From Streptomyces venezuelae (GTDB lineage Bacteria > Actinomycetota > Actinomycetes > Streptomycetales > Streptomycetaceae): a stretch of DNA of 64,000 bases. The notes below the pieces were generated by a model, which saw nothing but the letters and a program-made list of their open reading frames with translations, was not told the DNA's origin and made no database searches. Within the stretch, counting starts at the first letter, position 1. Each line of letters begins with the position of its first letter. This document shows positions 24,734 to 33,788 of the stretch, in pieces. A program made the translations under genes and the position numbers. Location: positions 4,774,001 through 4,838,000 of the forward strand of contig NZ_CP029194.1 in assembly GCF_008642375.1 (NCBI RefSeq), in the 5' to 3' direction.

Positions 24734-26056
24734 TCAGTGCAGGGACTTGCCCTCGTGGTCGAGTTCGAGCTGGGGGCGGCCGGTGACGATCAGCCAGGCC
24801 GGGAGTGAGGCGACGCAGAGGAGGGCGATGACCGGTGTGGAGGCGGCGAGGGCGGCGCCGGTGAAGAGGCTGATCCAGCCCTGCCGGGTGGTGGCGAGCA
24901 GGACGCCGAGGACGGCGGAGGAGACGGCGACGGCGGGTTGGACCTCGGGGACCAGCGCCTGGGCGAGCAGCCCGAAGGCGGCGCCGATGAAGACGGCGGG
25001 GAAGATGCGGCCGCCCCGGAAGCCGCAGGAGGCGGCGACGAGGAGGGCGAGGAGTTTGACGACGGCCAGCTTGGCGAGCTCGGCGGAGGACCAGCTGCCG
25101 ACGGAGGCGGCGAGCTCCTTGGTCTCCGCCAGGCCCTTGAAGAGGGTCAGCTGCCCGCCCAGGGCCCCGAGGAGGCCGAGGGCGAGCCCGCCCAGGGGAA
25201 GCATCAGCATCGGGTGCCGCAGCCTCTGGAAGGCCGTGTGGACGTAGGGGAAGAGGTAGCAGGCGGCGAGCCCGAAGACGGCGGCGGCGGGGGCGATGAC
25301 GAGGGCGGCGAGGAGGTCGGTCCAGCCGGGGTCGGTCAGCGGTGGCAGCCCGATGTCGAAGCTGGGATCGGCGAGCAGCTGGGTGGTCATTGCGCCGGCT
25401 CCGGCGGCGACGAGCGGGGCGAAGATCCGGTCCCAGAGGGAGCCGCGGCCCGGCTGCTGCGACGCCAGGGCCTCGGAGAGGACGAGGGCGGCGGCCACCG
25501 GCGTACCGAAGAGGGCGCCGATGGTGGCGGCGGAGGCCAGGGCGACCCAGGCGGCCCCCGGCAGCGAGGGCTGGAGCCTGTGGCCGATCCAGTAGGTGAG
25601 GGCGATGTTGGCGGCGATGATCGGGTTCTCGGGGCCGAGGCTGACACCGCCGGCCAGCCCGAGCGCGCTCGCGAGCAGCAGGCTGGGCACCAGTCGCGGG
25701 GCGAGCGGCGCGCCGCCGAGGCCCTCGGAGGCCGGGTCGGGTCCGGCGTGTCCCGGCATCTTCCACACGACGAGGCCCACGGCGATGCCGGTCGCCGTGA
25801 GCATGGTGATCATCCAGAGGGAGGAGTACTGCCCGATGCCGAGCGCGTCCGGCAGGTCGTCCCAGAGCACGACCTGGAACTCCTCGGAGAGGAAGCTGAT
25901 CCCCAGGAACATCAGACTCGCCGCCACGCCGATGACGAGCGCGGGCAGGACCTGGGGCAACAGCGTCTGAAGGGGCGTCTCCGCGGGGGAGGGCGACGGC
26001 GCGGGCTGAGCATGATCAGTGGCCACCGCCCCACCATAAGTGAGCAAATGCCGCAC
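24734..26056 (-). CDS. YfeO-like CLC-family ion-transport protein
   Basis: A 440-residue membrane protein of the CLC superfamily with about ten hydrophobic helices. It closely resembles E. coli YfeO in the segments GHAGPDPASEGLGGAPLAP, LGLAGGVSLGPENPI and GFRGGRIFPAVFIGAAFG. The last is the CLC anion-binding GxFxP-type motif. The canonical GREGP is changed to SLGPE. A GTG at 26026 (ten codons in) is an alternative start. CLC proteins move chloride, some in exchange for protons. Its position upstream of gad suggests a role alongside decarboxylation in acid stress. Confidence 0.88.
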   Translation of the reverse strand: MRHLLTYGGAVATDHAQPAPSPSPAETPLQTLLPQVLPALVIGVAASLMFLGISFLSEEFQVVLWDDLPDALGIGQYSSLWMITMLTATGIAVGLVVWKMPGHAGPDPASEGLGGAPLAPRLVPSLLLASALGLAGGVSLGPENPIIAANIALTYWIGHRLQPSLPGAAWVALASAATIGALFGTPVAAALVLSEALASQQPGRGSLWDRIFAPLVAAGAGAMTTQLLADPSFDIGLPPLTDPGWTDLLAALVIAPAAAVFGLAACYLFPYVHTAFQRLRHPMLMLPLGGLALGLLGALGGQLTLFKGLAETKELAASVGSWSSAELAKLAVVKLLALLVAASCGFRGGRIFPAVFIGAAFGLLAQALVPEVQPAVAVSSAVLGVLLATTRQGWISLFTGAALAASTPVIALLCVASLPAWLIVTGRPQLELDHEGKSLH

Positions 26057-26122
26057 AACATCCCGAAATCCGGGCGGAACGGATCCGCACGAACGTGCTG
26101 CCCCCCAGTCGGCACACGCGGC

Positions 26123-26491
26123 CTAGGCGCGCGGGGCGATCACCACGGCCGTGCCGTACGCGCACACCTCCGTGCCCACGTCCGCCGCCTCCGTCACGTC
26201 GAAGCGGAACATCAGCACGGCGTTCGCACCACGCGCCTGGGCCTGTTCGACCAGCCGTTCCATCGCCTGGTTCCGGGTCTGCACCAGAGTCTTCGTCAGA
26301 CCCTTCAGCTCGCCGCCGATCATCGACTTCAGCCCCGCCCCGATCTGGCTGCCCAGATGGCGCGAGCGCACGGTGAGCCCGAAGACCTCACCGATGACCT
26401 GCCTGACCTCAAAGCCAGGCACGTCGTTCGTCGTCACGACCAGCACGTCCGGGTGCGGATCCTGGCCGCCTCCGTACTCCTCGATGCCCAT
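26123..26491 (-). CDS. YbjQ/UPF0145-family protein
   Basis: A 122-residue protein of the YbjQ (heavy-metal-binding, UPF0145) family. It contains VLVVTTNDVPGFEVRQVIGE, then SRHLGSQIGAGLKSMIGGEL, TRNQAMERLVEQAQARGANA and VCAYGTAVVI. The second of two near-adjacent ATGs is chosen because AGGAGG lies nine bases upstream and family members begin MGIEEYGGG; the first (26497) is only three bases from AGGAGG. Despite the family name, no metal ligands are evident. It is divergent from the DedA gene. Confidence 0.88.
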   Translation of the reverse strand: MGIEEYGGGQDPHPDVLVVTTNDVPGFEVRQVIGEVFGLTVRSRHLGSQIGAGLKSMIGGELKGLTKTLVQTRNQAMERLVEQAQARGANAVLMFRFDVTEAADVGTEVCAYGTAVVIAPRA

Positions 26492-26642
26492 CGGCATACA
26501 CCTCCTGGCCCCCACCCTCGGGCCCGGAGCCCCGCTCCGCATCCCGTGGGAGCCGGGTGGAACCGGTCGCGTCCCGTCCACGTTGATAGCTTGGGGCGAG
26601 CCGTCCCCCCATGCCCCCACTGACCGCAGGAGCCCGGAACCC

Positions 26643-27389
26643 GTGAACACGCTTGCCCTCGGACCGAGCTGGCTGGACCCGGACTTTCTGATCGGAGAGT
26701 TCGGTCTGATCGGTGTCCTCGTCATCGTCTTCGCCGAGTCCGGACTCCTCATCGGGTTCTTCCTGCCCGGCGACTCGCTGCTCTTCACCACCGGGCTGCT
26801 CGTCACCACCGAGAAGCTCGACAAGCCGCTGTGGCTGGTGTGCACCTTGATCGTGGCCGCCGCGATCATCGGTGACCAGGTCGGCTACCTCTTCGGCCGG
26901 AAGGTGGGCCCGGCCCTCTTCAAGCGCCCCGACTCCAAGCTCTTCAAGCAGGAGAACGTCGCGAAGGCGCACGAGTTCTTCGAGAAGCACGGCCCGAAGT
27001 CGCTGATCCTGGCCCGCTTCGTCCCCATCGTGCGGACGTTCACGCCGATCATCGCCGGCGTCAGCCGGATGAACTACCGCTCGTTCATCACGTTCAACAT
27101 CATCGGCGGCGTGCTGTGGGGCGCGGGCGTGACCCTGCTCGGCGCCTCCCTCGGCAAGATCGACTTCGTGCACAAGCACATCGAGATGATCCTCATCGGG
27201 ATCGTCCTGATCTCGGTCGTCCCGATCGTGATCGAGTACCTCCGGGCCCGCTCCCAGTCCAAGAGGGCCAAGGCCGCCGACGAGCACGGCGACCGGAGCG
27301 GCCAGAGCGGCCACGGGACCCACGGCGGGCACGACGCCCCCGGCACCCCGAACCCCCCGGCCTCCCGCGGCCGCCACGCCAAGCGGTAG
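26643..27389 (+). CDS. DedA-family membrane protein
   Basis: A 248-residue integral membrane protein of the DedA/VTT family, now linked to polyprenyl-phosphate or phospholipid flipping. It shows the conserved FFLPGDSLLFTTGLL region, FGRKVGP and the Arg-containing re-entrant motif RFVPIVRTFTPIIAGVSRMN. The C-terminal 35 residues are a hydrophilic His/Gly/Pro-rich tail, longer than in the E. coli proteins. The start is a GTG at 26643. It converges with the ThrE-like gene, nine bases away. Confidence 0.92.
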   Translation: MNTLALGPSWLDPDFLIGEFGLIGVLVIVFAESGLLIGFFLPGDSLLFTTGLLVTTEKLDKPLWLVCTLIVAAAIIGDQVGYLFGRKVGPALFKRPDSKLFKQENVAKAHEFFEKHGPKSLILARFVPIVRTFTPIIAGVSRMNYRSFITFNIIGGVLWGAGVTLLGASLGKIDFVHKHIEMILIGIVLISVVPIVIEYLRARSQSKRAKAADEHGDRSGQSGHGTHGGHDAPGTPNPPASRGRHAKR

Positions 27390-27398
27390 CAGCACCCC

Positions 27399-29057
27399 CT
27401 AGAAGCCCCTGGTGCGCTTCGCGGCCCTGCGGGCCGCCGCCGCACCGGGGGCCTGCATGAAGAGGCGCGCCAGCTCGCTACCCAGGTTCACCCCGATCGC
27501 GATCGCCAGGGCCAGGGCCGCCGCCTTCGCCAGCGAGGCGAAGCCCTGGTCCAGGTTGTTCTGGGCGATCGCGAGCACCCCGAAGTACGTCGCCGAACCG
27601 GGCAGCAGCGGACCGATCGCCGCCGTCACGTACGGCAGCGACGACGTGTGGTGGTACCGGGCGATCAACTGCCCGAAGAGCCCCACGAGCCCCGCCGCCA
27701 CGGCCGTCGCCATCACCGTCGACCCCTCCGCCGTCACCGCGATCGACGCGTAGATCACCCACGCCACCCCGCCGTTCAGCGTCGCGAAGAGCACCGTCGA
27801 CCGCGACTGCTGCAAAAGGATCGCGAAGGTCGCGCACAGCACCATCGACGCCAGGATCTGCGTCACCGGCCGCTCCACCGCCCGCAGCGCCCCCTCGGGG
27901 TTCAGCTGCGCGTCGAACTGCACGGCGACGTACAGCACGGACAGCACGCCCACCACGATCGCGACGAAGAAGTACGCGACCTCCAGGAGCCGGGCCGAGG
28001 CCGTGATGTAGAAGCCCGTCAGACCGTCCTGCACGGCCGCCACCAGCGCCCGCCCCGGAATCAGCGCGAACAGACCGCCGGTGATCACCGCCGAGGGCCG
28101 CAGGTCCGCGTGGAGGAGCGTCAGGAGCACACCCATCGCCGCCGGCGGCATCGCCGCCACCAGGAACTGGTAGAACTCCGGCAGCCCGCGCCCCGCGCAC
28201 AGCCAGGCCAGCCGGTCGCCGAGCACCGCGCCGAGCGCCGCCACGAAGAAGACCGTCGGCCCGCCGCCGAGCAGCACCGAGGCCGCACCCGCGAGCACCC
28301 CCGCCGCCGCCGTGAGGACCCACCCCGGATACGGATGCCGGTTCCGCCGGATCTCCGCCAGCCTGCGGTACGCCTCCTCGGGCGTCACCTCGTGCGCCTG
28401 CGCGTTGATGTCCGCGAGCAGCGTGTACACCGCCGCGAGCCGCGTGTAGTCCGTGCCCCGCCGCCGTACCGTCCGGTTCGCCGTGACCGGGTCGTCCACC
28501 AGCGACGGCTGGTACGTGACGGACAGCAGGGTGAAGGTGACCGTCGGCTCGACCCGGTCGAGACCGTACGAGCGGCAGATCGCGAACATCGCCGCCTCGA
28601 CGTCCTCCGCGCCCTCCCCGCCCGCGAGCAGCAGCTCGCCGATACGCAGGGTCAGGTCGAGGACGCGCGGCACCGAAGGGCCGGACTCGTCCCCCTTGCC
28701 GGCCGCCTCCGGCACCGGCCGCTCGTGCACCGGCAGCCGCAGCATGGTCCGCATCCGGTCCTGCCACGGCGCGTCCTGCGAAAGCCGCACCAGGGGCACC
28801 CCGTACGCCGGGGTGAACACCGGCGGCGAGGTCTTCGCCGAGTAGGTGGCGGGCGTCGCGAACGCCGAACCCTCCTGCTCGGGCGGCGGCTCCGGGGTCA
28901 GCCCCGGCGGCAGGGAGAACTCGGAGGTCGGATGCTCCTCCTCGGGCGGCGCCGGCTGCTCCACCCCGGCCGGTGGGACGAACGCGCTCCGCGCCTCGTC
29001 CGACTGAGGCTTCCGGTCCTCCGGAGCCTCTTCGGGGCCCTCCGGCTCCGCCACCAC
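27399..29057 (-). CDS. ThrE-family threonine/serine exporter
   Basis: A 552-residue protein. The first 125 residues are hydrophilic, rich in Pro and Glu. A ThrE (DUF1212) domain follows, with the soluble GGEGAEDVEAAMFAICRSYG segment and five membrane helices, then a ThrE_2 (DUF3815) domain with about five more. Corynebacterium ThrE has the same fused arrangement and exports threonine and serine using the proton gradient. The start is a GTG (complement of 29055-29057) with GGAAAGAG before it. It lies downstream of ppa but beyond a strong terminator, so it is probably transcribed separately. Confidence 0.88.
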   Translation of the reverse strand: MVAEPEGPEEAPEDRKPQSDEARSAFVPPAGVEQPAPPEEEHPTSEFSLPPGLTPEPPPEQEGSAFATPATYSAKTSPPVFTPAYGVPLVRLSQDAPWQDRMRTMLRLPVHERPVPEAAGKGDESGPSVPRVLDLTLRIGELLLAGGEGAEDVEAAMFAICRSYGLDRVEPTVTFTLLSVTYQPSLVDDPVTANRTVRRRGTDYTRLAAVYTLLADINAQAHEVTPEEAYRRLAEIRRNRHPYPGWVLTAAAGVLAGAASVLLGGGPTVFFVAALGAVLGDRLAWLCAGRGLPEFYQFLVAAMPPAAMGVLLTLLHADLRPSAVITGGLFALIPGRALVAAVQDGLTGFYITASARLLEVAYFFVAIVVGVLSVLYVAVQFDAQLNPEGALRAVERPVTQILASMVLCATFAILLQQSRSTVLFATLNGGVAWVIYASIAVTAEGSTVMATAVAAGLVGLFGQLIARYHHTSSLPYVTAAIGPLLPGSATYFGVLAIAQNNLDQGFASLAKAAALALAIAIGVNLGSELARLFMQAPGAAAARRAAKRTRGF

Positions 29058-29127
29058 TCTTTCCGCCTCATCCCCAGGGAATCGTGGATTCCAGTATGAA
29101 GGTCCGAAGGTCCGAAGGTGCGACAGA

Positions 29128-29173
29128 CGTGCGAAAGGCGGTACACCCCGAAGGGTGCACCGCCTTTCGCACG
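29128..29173. terminator. Strong terminator downstream of ppa
   Basis: CGTGCGAAAGGCGGT (29128-29142) pairs perfectly with ACCGCCTTTCGCACG (29159-29173). The interior continues with CACCC/GGGTG after one mismatch, leaving a CGAA tetraloop. This 20-bp hairpin begins 41 bases after the ppa stop on the minus strand. Confidence 0.9.
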
Positions 29174-29213
29174 ATCAGAAGATCAGCCCGTGGGGGCCGT
29201 CAGGACGCGGGGC

Positions 29214-29705
29214 TCAGTGGCCGCCCTGCTCCTTGGCACGCGCGTAGGACTTCTCGATCTCTTCCTCGGCCTCGGCGCGGCCGACCCAGTCGGCGCCCTC
29301 GACCGACTTGCCCGGCTCCAGGTCCTTGTAGACCTCGAAGAAGTGCTGGATCTCCAGGCGGTCGAACTCCGCCACGTGGTGGATGTCCCGCAGGTGCTCC
29401 ATGCGCGGGTCGGTGGCCGGGACGCACAGCAGCTTGTCGTCGCCGCCCGCCTCGTCCGTCATGCGGAACATGCCGATGGCGCGGCACTTGATCAGGCAGC
29501 CCGGGAACGTGGGCTCGTCGAGGATGACGAGCGCGTCCAGCGGGTCGCCGTCCTCACCGAGGGTGTTCTCGACGTAGCCGTAGTCGGTCGGGTAGGCCGT
29601 CGACGTGAAGAGGCGACGGTCCAGACGGATGCGACCGGTCTCGTGGTCGACCTCGTACTTGTTCCTCGATCCCTTGGGGATCTCGATGAGAACGTCGAAC
29701 TCCAC
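29214..29705 (-). CDS. ppa: Inorganic pyrophosphatase
   Basis: A 163-residue family I soluble pyrophosphatase that hydrolyses PPi from biosynthetic reactions. It shows IEIPKGSRNKYEVDHETG, the signature EDGDPLDALVI with its metal-binding aspartates, and the DIHHVAEF segment. The start is a GTG (complement of 29703-29705) with AGGAGGAG upstream, giving the streptomycete N-terminus VEFDVLIEIPKG; an ATG eight codons earlier lacks a ribosome site. It is divergent from the D,D-carboxypeptidase gene. Confidence 0.97.
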   Translation of the reverse strand: MEFDVLIEIPKGSRNKYEVDHETGRIRLDRRLFTSTAYPTDYGYVENTLGEDGDPLDALVILDEPTFPGCLIKCRAIGMFRMTDEAGGDDKLLCVPATDPRMEHLRDIHHVAEFDRLEIQHFFEVYKDLEPGKSVEGADWVGRAEAEEEIEKSYARAKEQGGH

Positions 29706-29807
29706 GGGTGGCTCCTCCTGAATCAACACAACTGAATGCTCGCGACGACGCGCGGTGATTAAGTGTCCCTCACGGACGACCGTGATCGCGAAAGGGGCTG
29801 GTCAGCA

Positions 29808-31322
29808 ATGCCCGAACCGAGGCTGTGGCAGCTCACGGCGGGCTCCGCCGCCCTCGGACTGGCCCTGGCCGCCGTGGCGGTGACCGCAGCAGGCCCGTGG
29901 GACTCGGGCCAGCGTACGGCCGAGCGGGCCCGCGCCGCCGCCCCCATGGCGGGTGGCGCACATCACGCCCCGCCCGCGCCGACCCTCGCACCCCACCGCC
30001 CGGCGCCCGCCCCCAGCGCCCCCGGCGTCCTCCCCGCACTCCACGCCCCGGCCGCCGCCGGCCGCCCCGCGACCCGCCCCGCGGACCTCGCCGCCACCCT
30101 CGTACCGCTCCTCGCCGACCCCGGCCTCGGCCCGCTCCGCACGGCATCCGTCGTCGACACCGCCACCGGGACCCAGCTGTACGGCGAAGGCGCCGGCACC
30201 CCCATGACGCCCGCCTCCACCGTCAAGATCGCCACCGTCGCCGCCGCGCTCTCCGCCCTCGGCCCCGACCACCGCATCCCCACCACCGTCACCGCCTCCG
30301 CCGACGGCCGCACCGTCACCCTCACGGGCGGCGGCGACCCCACCCTCGACACGGCCCGCCTGGAGCGCCTCGCCGCCGACACGGCCCGCGCCCTCAAGGC
30401 CCGCGGCCACACCCCCGTACGGCTCACCTACGACACGAGCCTCTACGAGGGCCCCGAGATCCACCCCATCGGACCCAACGAGAACCTCGCCCCCGTCACC
30501 GCCCTCATGACCCGCGAAGGACGCCTCGACGCGAGCGCCGGCGGCCCCGCGCCCCGCACCGCCGACCCGGCCGGCGACACCGCCACCGCCTTCGCCGCCC
30601 TCCTCGCCAAGGCCGGCGTCGAAGTCACCGGAACACCGACCGAGGCCACCGGACAACCCGCAGAAGCCGACGCCACAGCCACAGCCAAGGCCGAAGCCGA
30701 GGACGAAGCCAAGACCGGAGCCAAGGCCAAGGCGAAGCCGACCACCCCCGCCCCGGAGGCCGCCCCCCTCGCCCGTACGTACTCCGCCCCCCTCACCGAC
30801 CTCGCCGAACGCACCCTCACCCTCAGCGACAACGACCTCGCCGAGGCCCTCGCCCGGCAGACCGCACTCGCCCACGACCTGCCCGCGAGCTTCGAAGGCG
30901 CCGGCAAGGCCGTACGGAACGAACTCGCCGACCTCGACGTCCCCCTCACCGGCGCCCGCTTCGCCGACGGCAGCGGACTCGACCGCCGCGACCGCGTCTC
31001 CGCCGCCCTCCTCACCGCCCTCCTCACCCGCGCGGCCGACCCGGCACACCCCACCCTCCGCCCCGTCCTCACCGGCCTGCCCGTCGGCGGCTTCACCGGC
31101 ACCCTCGCCGGCCGCTTCGACACCGCCCCCGCCACCGCAGGCGCCGGACTCGTCCGCGCCAAGACCGGCACCCTCACGGGCGTCAACACCCTCGCCGGCA
31201 CGGTCGTCACCCCCGACGGACGGCTCCTCGCCTTCGCGTTCCTCGCCGGCCGCACCCTCTCCCCCTACGAGGCACAGCCCGCCCTCGACCGACTCTCCGC
31301 CGCCCTCGCCGACCAGCGCTGA
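29808..31322 (+). CDS. dacB: D-alanyl-D-alanine carboxypeptidase/endopeptidase, PBP4 type
   Basis: A 504-residue peptidase S13 enzyme that trims peptidoglycan cross-links outside the membrane. An uncleaved or signal-anchor helix lies at about 8-28, then a Pro/Ala-rich linker to about 90. The SxxK is S137-T-V-K140. The SxN triad is SDN within LTLSDNDLAEALARQ, and KTG appears in RAKTGTLTGVNTLAG. Between the first two motifs is an Ala/Lys/Glu-rich low-complexity insert (about 296-330). An in-frame GTG 15 codons upstream is possible. Its position next to ppa, tilS and hpt is the conserved actinobacterial order. Confidence 0.92.
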   Translation: MPEPRLWQLTAGSAALGLALAAVAVTAAGPWDSGQRTAERARAAAPMAGGAHHAPPAPTLAPHRPAPAPSAPGVLPALHAPAAAGRPATRPADLAATLVPLLADPGLGPLRTASVVDTATGTQLYGEGAGTPMTPASTVKIATVAAALSALGPDHRIPTTVTASADGRTVTLTGGGDPTLDTARLERLAADTARALKARGHTPVRLTYDTSLYEGPEIHPIGPNENLAPVTALMTREGRLDASAGGPAPRTADPAGDTATAFAALLAKAGVEVTGTPTEATGQPAEADATATAKAEAEDEAKTGAKAKAKPTTPAPEAAPLARTYSAPLTDLAERTLTLSDNDLAEALARQTALAHDLPASFEGAGKAVRNELADLDVPLTGARFADGSGLDRRDRVSAALLTALLTRAADPAHPTLRPVLTGLPVGGFTGTLAGRFDTAPATAGAGLVRAKTGTLTGVNTLAGTVVTPDGRLLAFAFLAGRTLSPYEAQPALDRLSAALADQR

Positions 31323-31404
31323 CCGACCGCCGACCCGCACCCCACCGACGCCCGACCCGCCCCGAACCCGCACCGATCGGCCGCCGAGACCGTACGGTTG
31401 ACGC

Positions 31405-32544
31405 ATGACGAGCATCGGTGGCGCAGGTACATCCGGGATGGTCGACTGGAACCTCGCGGTCGCGACCGCGACCCGCCTCGTGCGGCCCGGACCCGAAGTC
31501 AGCCGCGACGAGGCCCGCGAGGTCGTCGCCGAACTCCGCAAGCACGCCAAAGCCTCCGAGCGCCACGTCCGCGCCTACACCCGGATGCTCCCCGAGGGCA
31601 CCGACGTCCACGACACCCCCGTCCTCGTCGTCGACCGCGCCGGCTGGATCAAGGCCAACGTCGCCGGCTTCCGCGAACTCCTCACCCCGCTCCTCGGCAA
31701 GATGCAGGACCGCCGCTCGAACACCCCCGGAAACGCCGTCCTCGGCGCCGTCGGCGGCAAGGTCACCGGCGTCGAACTCGGCATGCTCCTGTCCTTCCTC
31801 GCCTCCCGCATCCTCGGCCAGTACGAGACCTTCGCCCCCGCCACCCGCGAACTCCCCGCCGGTTCCAACGGCGGCGGACGACTCCTCCTCGTCGCGCCCA
31901 ACATCGTCCACGTCGAACGCGAACTCGAAGTCTCGCCCCACGACTTCCGGCTCTGGGTCTGCCTCCACGAGGAGACCCACCGCACCCAGTTCACCGCCGT
32001 CCCCTGGCTCCGCGACCACCTCCAAGGCGAGATCCAGTCCTTCCTCGCCGCCACCGAGGTCGACCCCGGCACCTTCGTCGAACGCCTCCGCGAAGCCGCC
32101 CAGGCCCTCGCCGGCGGCCGCCCCGAGGGCGAGGCCGGCGAACCCGCCCCCTCCCTCGTCGAGATCGTCCAGACCCCCGAGCAGCGCGAGATCCTCGGCC
32201 GCCTCACCGCCGTCATGTCCCTGCTCGAAGGCCACGCCGACTACGTCATGGACGGCGTCGGCCCCGAGGTCGTCCCCTCCGTCGCGGAGATCCGCGAGAA
32301 GTTCCAGCAGCGCCGCGCCCGCGGCGCGTCCCGCCTCGACCTCGCCCTGCGCAAGCTCCTCGGCCTCGACGCCAAACTGCGCCAGTACCGCGACGGCGAG
32401 CGATTCGTTCGCGCCGTCGTCGACCAGGTCGGCATGGACGGCTTCAACCGCGTGTGGACCTCACCCAACACACTCCCCACCAAGTCCGAGATCGCCGCCC
32501 CCGCCGACTGGATCGCGAGGGTGCACCGTAAGGCAGACTCGTGA
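31405..32544 (+). CDS. Zinc-dependent metalloprotease, DUF2342 family
   Basis: A 379-residue protein of the actinobacterial DUF2342 family (annotated as zinc-dependent metalloprotease or F420-biosynthesis-associated). The zinc motif is H188-E-E-T-H192 in CLHEETHRTQF, and a downstream LLEGHADYVMDGVG supplies the likely third ligand region. There is no signal peptide. It lies upstream of tilS, as in other streptomycetes. The physiological substrate is not known, and the protease function is by motif only. Confidence 0.9.
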   Translation: MTSIGGAGTSGMVDWNLAVATATRLVRPGPEVSRDEAREVVAELRKHAKASERHVRAYTRMLPEGTDVHDTPVLVVDRAGWIKANVAGFRELLTPLLGKMQDRRSNTPGNAVLGAVGGKVTGVELGMLLSFLASRILGQYETFAPATRELPAGSNGGGRLLLVAPNIVHVERELEVSPHDFRLWVCLHEETHRTQFTAVPWLRDHLQGEIQSFLAATEVDPGTFVERLREAAQALAGGRPEGEAGEPAPSLVEIVQTPEQREILGRLTAVMSLLEGHADYVMDGVGPEVVPSVAEIREKFQQRRARGASRLDLALRKLLGLDAKLRQYRDGERFVRAVVDQVGMDGFNRVWTSPNTLPTKSEIAAPADWIARVHRKADS

Positions 32545-32751
32545 GACAGGTGCGCCGGACGGCGCAGTGACACGGGAGAACAACCCGCCAATCACCCATC
32601 CGAGGGACCCTGGGCATGGGGTGAGGCGTGCAATGCTCGGGTAACGGCCGGGTTTCTGTCACCATCGACGCACTCTGAGTGACCGAAACCCCCTTTCCGA
32701 CCGTTAAGACTCCGACCGAGGCACCCCACCCCATCACGAAGGGCACCGGAC

Positions 32752-33762
32752 ATGGGTCCCCATCCTGCGGTCGCGGCGATACGCCTGGCGGTCCGCCGCG
32801 TACTCCACGACGTCCTCACCGACCACACCACCGACCCCGCCGGCACGGACGAGCCGCTCGTCCTCGTCGCCTGCTCCGGAGGCGCCGACTCGATGGCGCT
32901 CGCCTCCGCGCTCGCCTTCGAGACCCGCAAGCTCCCCGTACGCGCAGGCGGCATCACCGTCGACCACGGCCTCCAGGACGGCTCCGACACCCGGGCCGCC
33001 GAGGTCGCCGGACGCATGACCGCCCTCGGCCTCACCCCCGTCGAGGCGATCACCGTCACCGTGGGCCGCGAAGGCGGGCCCGAGGCCGCCGCCCGCGACG
33101 CGCGCTACGCCGCCCTCGACGCCGCCGCCGAGCGCCACGGCGCCGCCGCGATCCTCCTCGGCCACACCCGCGACGACCAGGCCGAGACCGTCCTCCTCGG
33201 CCTCGCCCGCGGCTCCGGCATCCGCTCGCTCTCCGGCATGGCCGCCGTCTCCGGTGCCGCCGGCCGCTACCGGCGCCCGTTCCTCCAGCTCGACCGCCAG
33301 ACCGTCCGCAAGGCCTGCATCGCACAGGAACTCGCCGTCTGGGACGACCCCCACAACAGCGACCCCGCGTACACCCGCTCCCGACTCCGCCACGAAGGCC
33401 TCCCCGCCCTCGAGAAGGCCCTCGGCAAGGGCGTCGTCGAAGCCCTCGCCCGGACGGCCCAGCTCTCCCGGGACGACGCCGACGCCCTCGACACCTGGGC
33501 CGCCGACGCCGAGACCGCCGTACGCGACGAGGCGGGCGCCCTCGAGTGCGCCAAGCTCTTCGGCCTGCCCCCCGCCGTACGCCGCCGCGTCCTGCGCCGC
33601 GCCGTCATCGCCGAGGGAGCCCCCGCCGGCTCCCTCTTCGCCCGCCACATCGAGGAAGTCGACCGGCTCATCACCGGCTGGCGCGGCCAAGGCGCCATCA
33701 ACCTGCCCGGTCGCGTCGAAGCCCGCCGCCAGGGTGGCAGACTTGTCATCCGGCAAGGCTGA
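32752..33762 (+). CDS. tilS: tRNA(Ile)-lysidine synthetase
   Basis: A 336-residue PP-loop ATPase that converts cytidine 34 of the AUA-decoding tRNA(Ile) to lysidine, an essential step. The PP-loop SGGADS is at 42-47, followed by TVDHGLQDGSDTRAAEVAG, the LLGHTRDDQAETVLLGLARG segment and NSDPAYTRSRLRHE. It is the short form without the extra C-terminal domains of the E. coli enzyme. The 207-base upstream gap holds a small CACTC-T-GAGTG palindrome at 32671-32681 but no further gene. hpt follows 26 bases after the stop. Confidence 0.95.
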   Translation: MGPHPAVAAIRLAVRRVLHDVLTDHTTDPAGTDEPLVLVACSGGADSMALASALAFETRKLPVRAGGITVDHGLQDGSDTRAAEVAGRMTALGLTPVEAITVTVGREGGPEAAARDARYAALDAAAERHGAAAILLGHTRDDQAETVLLGLARGSGIRSLSGMAAVSGAAGRYRRPFLQLDRQTVRKACIAQELAVWDDPHNSDPAYTRSRLRHEGLPALEKALGKGVVEALARTAQLSRDDADALDTWAADAETAVRDEAGALECAKLFGLPPAVRRRVLRRAVIAEGAPAGSLFARHIEEVDRLITGWRGQGAINLPGRVEARRQGGRLVIRQG

Positions 33763-33788
33763 CGCACGCTGCAACGAAAGTGACCCGG

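Noticed and set aside
23268..25766. A possible fusion of glutamate decarboxylase with an upstream 360-residue domain
   Set aside because: The extension is an out-of-frame reading of the CLC gene; GadB begins at 24686 with its own ribosome site.
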